From assembly GCA_027295975.1 (NCBI GenBank), contig JAPUJX010000207.1, forward strand, positions 1 through 5,827: DNA of 5,827 nt, in the 5' to 3' direction. The notes below the pieces were generated by a model that was given only the letters and a program-made list of their open reading frames with translations, did not search any database and was not told where the DNA came from. Positions 1 to 5,204 of the stretch are shown piece after piece; within the stretch, counting starts at the first letter, position 1; each line of letters begins with the position of its first letter. Position numbers and translations under genes: made by a program. Source of the DNA: Gammaproteobacteria bacterium (GTDB taxonomy: Bacteria > Pseudomonadota > Gammaproteobacteria > Pseudomonadales > Azotimanducaceae).

Positions 1-748
1 CTTCGAGGACGACGCTGCCGGCTCCCACTTTTGCGCTTTCTCCCACCTCGATATTACCGATGATCTTACATCCCGAAGCGAGCAGAACACCGCGGCGGAT
101 CTTGGGGTGGCGGTCACCGCTGTCTTTGCCGGTTCCACCGAGGGTCACGGAGTGGAGGATGGATACGTCGTCTTCGATCACGGCTGTTTCGCCCACCACG
201 ATGCCGGTTGCGTGGTCGAGCATCAGGCCCGAACCGATCCGCGCGGCAGGGTGAATATCGATTCCCAGGGTCACGCTGATCTGGTTCTGAAAAAAAAGTG
301 CCATGGTTCTGCGATCCTGGTTCCACAACCAGTGGGAGATCCGATAGGCCTGCAAGGCGTGAAAACCTTTGTAAAAGAGAAACGGTGTGGACAGGTCCGC
401 GCAGGCGGGATCTCTGGCGTACGTCGCCAACATGTCGATTTCCGCTGCTTTGAGGATTTCCCCGTCGTCGTCCGTGGCCTCCTTGACCACATCGCGAATG
501 AGCATGGTTGGAAGCATCGGGTTATCGAGTTTGCTGGCGAGGCGAAAGCTCAACGCCGCACCGAACGACTTGTGATTGAGGATCGTCGCGTGAAAGTAGC
601 TTCCTAGAATGGGCTCTTCCTGGGCTTTTGAGCGGGCCTCCTCACACATCATGTCCCAGAGGTTCTCATGGCTGGAGAGGTCGAGGCAGGACTCCTTCTG
701 AACCTGCGCCAGAATCCGGGTATACCTTTCGTCCGATGCAATGCTCAT
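1..748 (-). CDS. cysE: Serine O-acetyltransferase, C-terminus cut by window edge
   Basis: CysE transfers acetyl from acetyl-CoA to L-serine in the cytoplasm, giving O-acetylserine, the committed step of cysteine synthesis. The frame is open from ATG at 748 to the left edge, giving 249 residues. E. coli CysE has about 273, so the end of the beta-helix and the C-terminal tail (which in the family binds CysK and takes part in cysteine feedback) lie outside. An N-terminal helical domain covers roughly 28-160, including YFHAT (51-55) and KGFHALQAYR (127-136). Hexapeptide-repeat beta-helix begins near 163 with DIHPAA, LDHATG, VTLGGTG and GDRHPKI. Aligned from memory to E. coli, D113, D178, H179 and H214 match D92, D157, H158 and H193, so the catalytic set is intact. 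The protein has about 21 more N-terminal residues than E. coli. No good ribosome site precedes the ATG and the frame stays open upstream, so the exact start is uncertain. It is divergent from nadK. Confidence 0.96.
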   Translation of the reverse strand, partial: MSIASDERYTRILAQVQKESCLDLSSHENLWDMMCEEARSKAQEEPILGSYFHATILNHKSFGAALSFRLASKLDNPMLPTMLIRDVVKEATDDDGEILKAAEIDMLATYARDPACADLSTPFLFYKGFHALQAYRISHWLWNQDRRTMALFFQNQISVTLGIDIHPAARIGSGLMLDHATGIVVGETAVIEDDVSILHSVTLGGTGKDSGDRHPKIRRGVLLASGCKIIGNIEVGESAKVGAGSVVLE

Positions 749-874
749 GGCTGATATCCACGACTTGACTGTCGAGCAGGGCAGATGAGCCTATGCAACC
801 GTGGGGAGAATGCAAGCATTGTGGTGTCACCATGGCCTATTGTAGGGTGGGTGTTTGGTAAGACACGGGCGGAA
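749..874. promoter_or_regulatory. Divergent cysE/nadK intergenic region, promoter-bearing
   Basis: These 126 bases separate the two divergently read starts and must hold promoters for both, unless nadK is served from elsewhere. On the minus strand TACAAT (plus coordinates 839-844) is a 5/6 match to a sigma-70 -10 box facing cysE, but I see no convincing -35 box 16-18 bases upstream of it. For nadK, TTGACT near 764-769 resembles a -35 box but lacks a matching -10 at normal spacing. The hexamer ATGCAA occurs twice in direct orientation (793-798 and 810-815). The second copy sits in an interrupted palindrome at 809-820 with 5-base arms AATGC/GCATT, which could be an operator. None of these boxes is firm. 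Confidence 0.45.
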
Positions 875-1765
875 ATGACAAGTTCCTTCTCGACCGTCGG
901 GTTGATCGGCCGCCAGGGGAATCCGCAGATTCTCGAAAGTGTGGTGGCTGTCGAGAGATGTCTCGCCCGGCACGGTCTCGACATAGTCGTCGAGGACAAT
1001 ACCGCGCCCATGCTCAACGGTACCGAACATGAAGTCCTCGAACGGCTGGCGTTGGGTGAACGTTGTGACCTCATCGTGGTTGTCGGTGGCGATGGGAGCC
1101 TTCTGGGGGTGGGGCGCGATCTTGCTCACGCACAGGTGCCGGTGTTGGGGGTCAATCGGGGCGGTCTGGGTTTTCTGGCCAACATCTCTCCGGATCAGAT
1201 CGAGACAAAAATCGCTGAAGTACTGGCCGGTGAATTCACGATTGAAGATCACTTTCTCCTGGACGCCCGCATCTGGCGCAACGAGCAACAGGTGGGAAAT
1301 TCCCCGGCGTTGAACGATGTTGTGGTGCATCTCGGCGGCATGGCCCGGATGATGGAGTTTTCGCTCTGGGTGGATGGCCAGTTTGTCTACGACCAGCGTT
1401 CCGATGGGGTAATCGTCGCGTCGCCAACCGGTTCAACGGCATACTCGCTGTCCGCCGGCGGACCGATCATGCATCCCGGTCTGGATGCCATCGTGATTGT
1501 GCCGATGTTTCCGCATACGTTGACCTCGCGGCCGTTGGTGGTGAGCGGACAGGCGGAGATCAAGGTGATTGTCGGCGAGACCGGGGTTGGTTACACCGCC
1601 CAGGTCAGCTGCGATTCCCAGGTGGATCAGCCTCTCGAGGCGGGTGATCAGGTGCGGATCTCCAAATTCAGCATGCCCCTTCGACTGCTCTATCCGCTGG
1701 GTCATAGCTTTTTCGAAAGTTGCCGCAGTAAGCTGGATTGGGCCAGCCGGTTGGGTGACCGCTAA
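875..1765 (+). CDS. nadK: NAD kinase (ATP-NAD kinase)
   Basis: NadK phosphorylates NAD+ to NADP+ in the cytosol and is the source of cellular NADP. The start chosen gives 296 residues, close to the usual length of about 290-295. The beginning SSFSTVGLIGR matches how family members begin. Visible motifs are the nucleotide-binding GGDG at 71-74, NRGGLGFL at 94-101, LNDVVVH at 146-152 (the family's NE/D site) and the highly conserved glycine/serine-rich block at 177-197, with TGSTAYSLSAGG at its core. All the signature elements are present and the frame is unbroken. An upstream in-frame ATG at 785 would add 30 residues with no family resemblance, so I reject it. The ribosome site is poor: GGCGGA lies almost against the ATG. 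The gene is divergent from cysE and converges on the mocA-like gene with a 30-base gap. In genomes I recall, nadK lies near the rhomboid/DUF2797/pepN group found further right here. Confidence 0.97.
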   Translation: MTSSFSTVGLIGRQGNPQILESVVAVERCLARHGLDIVVEDNTAPMLNGTEHEVLERLALGERCDLIVVVGGDGSLLGVGRDLAHAQVPVLGVNRGGLGFLANISPDQIETKIAEVLAGEFTIEDHFLLDARIWRNEQQVGNSPALNDVVVHLGGMARMMEFSLWVDGQFVYDQRSDGVIVASPTGSTAYSLSAGGPIMHPGLDAIVIVPMFPHTLTSRPLVVSGQAEIKVIVGETGVGYTAQVSCDSQVDQPLEAGDQVRISKFSMPLRLLYPLGHSFFESCRSKLDWASRLGDR

Positions 1766-1775
1766 CCGCCTGTCT

Positions 1776-1794
1776 CCGGGCCTACCTTTCCCGG
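1776..1794. terminator. Weak hairpin in the convergent nadK/mocA-like gap
   Basis: Arms CCGGG (1776-1780) and CCCGG (1790-1794) can pair around a 9-base loop, in the 30-base gap between the two converging stop codons. The position suits a bidirectional terminator. The stem is only 5 bp and no T-run follows on either strand, so a standard intrinsic terminator is doubtful. Confidence 0.22.
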
Positions 1795-1795
1795 G

Positions 1796-2359
1796 CTAAG
1801 TCGGCTCAACGGGCTGGTCGAGGTCTCGCAACACGCCTTCGTCGTCAACTGTTAATTTTACGATGTTCTTCCCGGCAGCGGCCAGGACGGATCGGGCGCC
1901 GTTGTCTCCTTCGAGTCTGGCAAGTTCCGCGTAGTGGGCCCGGGTAAATCCGACCGGGTGCCCGGACCGGCCCCGGTAGACGGGTACCACGATAGTGCCG
2001 TTGCTGGCGCTCGCCAGCGTTCGCTCCAGTGCGGTCAGGGTATCAGCACTCACGTAAGGCATGTCTCCCAGCGCCACGAAGAGATAGTCCCAGTCATTTT
2101 TGGCCCGAACTCCGCTTGCCAGCGAATGACCCATGCCAAGATCTGCGTCCTGAGCGATAACCGTGTCGGGTGAGCCAAGCTCGGCGATGAGGGCCTGGTC
2201 TTCTTCACGTACCACCACTGTGACGTTGGCGAAAGCCGCCCGATACCGGGAATAGGTGGCATGTAGAAGAGTCTTGCCGCCGGGGAGGCGATAACGTCGT
2301 TTGTCGCTGCCGAAACGGCGGGCAAAACCAGCGGCGAGAATGATAACGCCGCCGTTCAT
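1796..2359 (-). CDS. MocA/MobA-like molybdenum cofactor nucleotidyltransferase
   Basis: This is a 187-residue NTP transferase-like protein (MobA-like NTP_transf_3 type). Relatives add CMP (MocA) or GMP (MobA) to molybdopterin, producing the dinucleotide cofactors of molybdenum enzymes. The nucleotide-binding signature is near the N-terminus: LAAG (8-11), then RRFGSDK (14-20). GDMP (98-101) carries the metal-binding Asp, GHPVGF (133-138) and GDNGAR (151-156) are the substrate-side motifs, and DLDQP (179-183) corresponds to the family's C-terminal D-D-P motif. The opening LAAG, the GHPV motif and the XdhC neighbour favour a MocA-type CTP enzyme serving a molybdenum hydroxylase, but the base specificity is inferred. 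The start is fixed because an in-frame TGA directly precedes the ATG at 2359. No clear ribosome site is visible. It lies 37 bases downstream of the XdhC gene on the same strand, so the two are probably co-transcribed. Confidence 0.88.
   Translation of the reverse strand: MNGGVIILAAGFARRFGSDKRRYRLPGGKTLLHATYSRYRAAFANVTVVVREEDQALIAELGSPDTVIAQDADLGMGHSLASGVRAKNDWDYLFVALGDMPYVSADTLTALERTLASASNGTIVVPVYRGRSGHPVGFTRAHYAELARLEGDNGARSVLAAAGKNIVKLTVDDEGVLRDLDQPVEPT
2003..2018. repeat. Near-perfect inverted repeat inside the mocA-like gene
   Basis: GCTGGCG (2003-2009) and CGCCAGC (2012-2018) are perfect 7-base arms with a 2-base spacer. It lies in coding sequence for an alanine/serine-rich stretch around residues 114-119, where GC-rich codons favour such matches. 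No function is implied. Confidence 0.3.
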
Positions 2360-2396
2360 TCAAACTATACCGCAGCAAGTGGTGATGACGACCCTG

Positions 2397-3416
2397 TCAA
2401 CCCGCGCTTGATGCCGTCCGTGCGCCGATCTCAGTGAGCTGCTCGAGTGCTGCGGCTAGCTGGTGCTGACGCACCGCGGTGATCTCCGCGAGGATGGCGA
2501 TGGCGATTTCGGGCGGTGTCTTGCTGCCGATGGGTAAGCCGATGGGAGCATGCAGGCCGGCGATCTCCGTTGGCGAGAGATCGAGGGCAGCGAGTCGTTC
2601 CCGGCGACTGGCGGAGGTGCGCGTGGAACCCATCGCACCGATATAAAACGCGTCGGTTTTCAACGCTTCCATCAGGCCCATGTCGTCGATGCGCGGGTCG
2701 TGGGTCAGCGCGACGATTGCCGATGATGGGTCCGCTGCGTGTTTTTTGACCGCATCGTCAGGCATGTCGGTCACCAGATGCACCCCGGGAACGTCAAAAT
2801 CGGCAATCAGGTGGTCCCGCGGGTCGCATACCGTGACGTCGTAGTCGAGGTTTTTCGCCATGTCCGCCAGGTATTTCGACACCATGCCGGCACCGATGAT
2901 AAACAGTTGGTAACGCGGACCGTAGGTATGGATGAGGACTTCATCATCGGCTTGCCATTCGAGGGGGAGATGAGTGTCCACGTCGCGATGGGAAAATGAG
3001 CGGGATTTGAGATCGACGGTACGCTCCACGCAGCGCCGTTGTACCAGCCGTTCATTGAGATGAGCAAAGTGGTCCAGGTATTGGGCATTCGATGTTACCG
3101 GTTCCACCACGATGTATAGATGTCCCCCGCAGGGTAAGCCGAGCTTTTCGGTTTCTTCGGTCGTGACACCGTACTGAAAAAACTGTGCCTGCTCGGCCGC
3201 CAACTCACCCCGGGTCAGCTTCTCGAGTAGATCGTCTTCGACACAGCCGCCGGAGAGCGAGCCGACGATGTGACCGGCACGATCGCAGGCCAGCAGGGAG
3301 CCGACGGGTCGGGGCGAGGAGCCCCAGGTTTGCACGACCGTGGCGAGCCAGCACGACTCGCCCGCCTGCAGCCAGGTGTTAACCTGGTTGAGCACTTCGC
3401 TATCCACCGCCTGCAT
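2397..3416 (-). CDS. xdhC: XdhC/CoxI family molybdenum-hydroxylase maturation protein
   Basis: This is a full-length 339-residue XdhC/CoxI-family protein. Characterised XdhC binds molybdenum cofactor, aids its sulfuration and hands it to xanthine dehydrogenase in the cytoplasm. CoxI-type relatives serve CO dehydrogenase-like hydroxylases. The N-terminal XdhC/CoxI domain shows GSSPRPVGS (32-40), SGGCVE (55-60) and GLPCGG (93-98), including two conserved cysteines (C58, C96). The C-terminal Rossmann-type domain shows FIIGAGMVSKY (172-182), CDPR (197-200), THDPRID (238-244), YIGAMGS (258-264) and GLPIGSKTPPEIA (293-305). The glycine motif reads GxGxxS, which I recall as normal in this subgroup. 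The symbol is at family level: the true partner enzyme is unknown, since no hydroxylase gene is in view. AGGCGG lies 9 bases before the ATG as a ribosome site. It is first of a two-gene unit with the mocA-like gene and divergent from the rhomboid gene. Confidence 0.93.
   Translation of the reverse strand: MQAVDSEVLNQVNTWLQAGESCWLATVVQTWGSSPRPVGSLLACDRAGHIVGSLSGGCVEDDLLEKLTRGELAAEQAQFFQYGVTTEETEKLGLPCGGHLYIVVEPVTSNAQYLDHFAHLNERLVQRRCVERTVDLKSRSFSHRDVDTHLPLEWQADDEVLIHTYGPRYQLFIIGAGMVSKYLADMAKNLDYDVTVCDPRDHLIADFDVPGVHLVTDMPDDAVKKHAADPSSAIVALTHDPRIDDMGLMEALKTDAFYIGAMGSTRTSASRRERLAALDLSPTEIAGLHAPIGLPIGSKTPPEIAIAILAEITAVRQHQLAAALEQLTEIGARTASSAG
3372..3387 (-). repeat. Short hairpin in the 5' coding region of the XdhC gene
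   Basis: CCAGGT (3372-3377) and ACCTGG (3382-3387) form a perfect 6-bp stem with a 4-base loop. It lies at about codons 10-15 of the XdhC gene, so the mRNA could fold shortly after the start codon and affect early translation. It may equally be chance. Confidence 0.3.
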
Positions 3417-3474
3417 CGCTATTTACCGCCTGTCGAAGTAATCTCGCAGTTTACTACCACTCAGCGTTTCCTTC
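3417..3474. promoter_or_regulatory. Divergent xdhC/rhomboid intergenic region
   Basis: Only 58 bases separate the start codons of the divergent XdhC and rhomboid genes, so any promoters must overlap each other or reach into the coding regions. On the minus strand AGGCGG (plus coordinates 3426-3431) is a fair ribosome site for the XdhC gene at 9 bases spacing. On the plus strand an in-frame TAA (3439-3441) rules out an upstream extension of the rhomboid gene, and the bases before its ATG (a pyrimidine-rich CGTTTCCTTC) contain no Shine-Dalgarno match. I cannot identify convincing -35/-10 pairs in either direction. Confidence 0.45.
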
Positions 3475-4353
3475 ATGCGAGTTATCGAAACGGCTCTGGA
3501 CGAAGACCTGTCTTTGTTCTCGGGTTATCTGCACCATCAACGAATCGTGCACCGGATTTTCGAGGAGCGCGGCCAACAGGTCGTCGAGATAGCTGATGAG
3601 GCACAGGGAGACAACGTTCGGACGGCGTATCGGGCATGGCGGTCGGGTGAGCTGAAAATCCGGGCAGTGACCCCTGACAAACCCATCACGCCGACCCGAG
3701 CCTTATCGGTGGTTGCCCGATATCCGGCACTGGCGTTGGTGGTCGTGCTTGCCCTGCTCGCGTTTCCCTTCACCTGGCCCATGGCCGACGATCGATTGAC
3801 CTTGATCGCATCCTGGTTGATGGTGATCGATATCGGGAGCGCGATACGGGCGCCTACCTTCCTGGAGCTTCTGGCGGATTTTCAGCCCTGGCGCTGGATT
3901 ACTCCGATTTTTGTGCACTACGGCGTGGTGCATCTGGGTTTTAATTGTGCCGTTGTCGTTGAACTTGGCCGTCGGGTGGAGTCCGGGGTCGGTAGCTGGG
4001 GATTTCTGATGCTCGTGGTTGTGTTGGCCATGGTCAGCAACCTGGGTCAGTACGCTGTTTCACCCAACCCGAACTTCGGTGGGCTTTCGGGGGTTGCTTA
4101 TGGATTGCTCGGATACGTGCTGGTGAGCAACCGTCTCGCGCCGGATCAACTCTGTTGGCGGCTCCCGGTTGGCCTTGCCGGGAGCCTGCTGTTTTTTCTC
4201 GTGTTGTTCACCACCGGGATCACCGAGTCGTTCAATATTCATGTGGCAAACGGAGCCCATTGGGGCGGGCTGCTTACCGGTGCGCTTTACGCCCTGGTGG
4301 CCGCCGGGGCGAGACCTGGGTCGAGACCGGGTGATGTAGAAGGTTCCGGGTGA
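3475..4353 (+). CDS. GlpG-like rhomboid intramembrane serine protease
   Basis: This 292-residue rhomboid protease of GlpG type sits in the inner membrane and would cleave transmembrane substrates within the bilayer. Residues 1-45 resemble the small cytoplasmic N-terminal domain of bacterial rhomboids. Six membrane segments follow, at about 76-98, 145-165, 174-194, 203-218, 232-250 and 257-277. The loop before segment 2 has the family's WR motif (139-140). H148, H153 and N157 form the HxxxxHxxxN element (oxyanion region). The nucleophile is S205 in GLSG (203-206), and the catalytic partner is H262 in HxxGxxxG (H262, G265, G269). The catalytic set is complete, so it should be active. Native substrates cannot be deduced. 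The ATG at 3475 is forced by a TAA 36 bases upstream in frame and the absence of other start codons, yet it has no Shine-Dalgarno sequence. Its stop overlaps the DUF2797 start by 4 bases (GTGA). Confidence 0.95.
   Translation: MRVIETALDEDLSLFSGYLHHQRIVHRIFEERGQQVVEIADEAQGDNVRTAYRAWRSGELKIRAVTPDKPITPTRALSVVARYPALALVVVLALLAFPFTWPMADDRLTLIASWLMVIDIGSAIRAPTFLELLADFQPWRWITPIFVHYGVVHLGFNCAVVVELGRRVESGVGSWGFLMLVVVLAMVSNLGQYAVSPNPNFGGLSGVAYGLLGYVLVSNRLAPDQLCWRLPVGLAGSLLFFLVLFTTGITESFNIHVANGAHWGGLLTGALYALVAAGARPGSRPGDVEGSG
4160..4197 (+). terminator. Terminator-like hairpin plus T-run inside the rhomboid gene
   Basis: GGCTCCCGG (4160-4168) and CCGGGAGCC (4178-4186) form a perfect 9-bp GC-rich stem with a 9-base loop. 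Six T follow at 4192-4197, after a 5-base gap (TGCTG). This is the composition of an intrinsic terminator in the direction of the operon, but it lies within the fifth membrane segment of the rhomboid and the T-run encodes two phenylalanines. The 5-base gap is longer than in efficient terminators, so partial or no termination is likely. Confidence 0.35.
4338..4343 (+). promoter_or_regulatory. Ribosome binding site for the DUF2797 gene
   Basis: AGAAGG lies 6 bases before the GTG at 4350, inside the last codons of the rhomboid gene. It supports GTG as the true start and the 4-base overlap with the rhomboid stop. Confidence 0.65.
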
Positions 4354-5204
4354 AAAACGAGAGCATCCACGGGCCTTTGGAGAAGCTGAAGATTATCCGC
4401 GGGGAGGTGGTGAGTTATCAGTTGGCGGTGGGGGATCAGACCCTTGGGCTGAATCGGTTCGTCGGCAAAGGGCTGGAGATCCGTTTTCTCGATCGGATCA
4501 GCTGTCGTAACTGCGAAGCGCCGTCACGCAAAAGTTACGGCGGCGGCTACTGTTATCCTTGTTTCAAGAGGCTCGCGCAGTGTGACCTGTGCGTGATGAG
4601 CCCGGACCGTTGCCATTATGCCCGGGGTACGTGCAGAGAACCCGATTGGGGTGATGAGTTCTGCATGCAGCCGCATCTGGTTTACCTTGCGAATTCGAGT
4701 GGCGCCAAGGTAGGAATCACCCGTCTTGGTTACGAGATCGGTCGCTGGATGGATCAGGGTGCGGTCCAGGCACTTTCCATTCTCAGGACCCCAACCCGGC
4801 ATATAGCGGGACTTGCGGAGGTTGCACTTGCACGGCACCTGGCGGATCGTACGGACTGGCGGGCACTGGTGAGCCGGGATGCGCCAGCGCTGGATCTCGG
4901 TCGGCTGCGCGAAAAACTCCGCAACCAGGTTACGGATCTCCCGGTGGAAGCGGTATGGCTCGAAGATGAGCCCGAAGAACGGTTCCGGTACCCCATAACA
5001 CATTACCCCCGTACCCTGGAACGTCTCCGTCTTGGAGACGATGGGTTGATTCAGGGCGCGCTGCTCGGGATCAAGGGACAATATCTGATTTTCGAGACCG
5101 GGGTGTTTAATGTGCGCCAGCACACGTCGTACCATGTTTCGGCGCGAGGTCTCGAGGATCCGCCGAAGCCTGAGAACAATGATCAATTGGAGCTGTTTTC
5201 GTGA
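4350..5204 (+). CDS. DUF2797 family protein: cysteine-rich N-terminus, GIY-YIG-like core
   Basis: This is a 284-residue protein I recognise as DUF2797, function unknown. Residues 50-110 are rich in cysteine: CxxC pairs at 52/55, 68/71 and 78/81, then C88, C95 and C105, with H89 and H109 nearby. This suggests one or two zinc (or possibly Fe-S) sites. From about 109 the sequence reads HLVYLANS, a short loop, AKVGITR (119-125), R132 and W133, then AGLAEVALARHL (153-164) and a DW pair at 169-170. That order (VY, about 10 residues, K/Y-V/I-G-I-T, Arg, later Glu in an AE..L..HL helix, then W) resembles the GIY-YIG/T5orf172 nuclease core, with Y112, G122, R125 or R132 and E157 as candidate active-site residues. 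This assignment is my inference. The C-terminus (200-284) is a beta-rich region with an acidic tail. No signal peptide or membrane segment is seen, so it is probably cytoplasmic. It overlaps both neighbours by GTGA, implying translational coupling with the rhomboid gene and pepN. Confidence 0.88.
   Translation: MKNESIHGPLEKLKIIRGEVVSYQLAVGDQTLGLNRFVGKGLEIRFLDRISCRNCEAPSRKSYGGGYCYPCFKRLAQCDLCVMSPDRCHYARGTCREPDWGDEFCMQPHLVYLANSSGAKVGITRLGYEIGRWMDQGAVQALSILRTPTRHIAGLAEVALARHLADRTDWRALVSRDAPALDLGRLREKLRNQVTDLPVEAVWLEDEPEERFRYPITHYPRTLERLRLGDDGLIQGALLGIKGQYLIFETGVFNVRQHTSYHVSARGLEDPPKPENNDQLELFS
5022..5040 (+). repeat. Perfect 7-bp hairpin within the DUF2797 gene
   Basis: CGTCTCC (5022-5028) and GGAGACG (5034-5040) flank a 5-base loop (GTCTT) in the DUF2797 coding region, around residues 225-230. 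No T-run follows, so it is not a terminator. It could be an mRNA fold or chance. Confidence 0.35.
5189..5192 (+). promoter_or_regulatory. Ribosome binding site for pepN
   Basis: GGAG lies 8 bases before the GTG at 5201, within the last codons of the DUF2797 gene. It supports GTG as the pepN start, which overlaps the DUF2797 stop as GTGA. Confidence 0.65.

Noticed and set aside
107..607. Open frame of 166 codons on the plus strand
   Set aside because: It lies entirely antisense to cysE, whose protein is unmistakable. The translation shows no recognisable family, and high GC readily opens antisense frames.
785..874. N-terminal extension of nadK from the ATG at 785
   Set aside because: The 30 extra residues do not resemble NAD kinases, the 875 start gives the normal family length, and the extension would run over the probable promoter region.
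827..1330. Open frame of 167 codons on the minus strand
   Set aside because: It is antisense to nadK, with no recognisable motif and no ribosome site that I can see.
2361..2396. TTGACA and TATAGT boxes (minus strand) in the xdhC/mocA-like gap as a promoter for the mocA-like gene
   Set aside because: The two boxes are about 25 bases apart, too far for sigma-70, and TATAGT lies only 5 bases before the start codon. Co-transcription from the XdhC gene is simpler.
2739..2999. Open frame of 86 codons on the plus strand
   Set aside because: It is antisense to the XdhC Rossmann domain, with no motif. The XdhC gene fully explains the region.
4884..4893. Perfect 10-base palindrome CCAGCGCTGG
   Set aside because: It lies in the DUF2797 coding sequence, encodes ordinary residues (Ala-Pro-Ala-Leu), and is of a kind expected by chance in GC-rich DNA.
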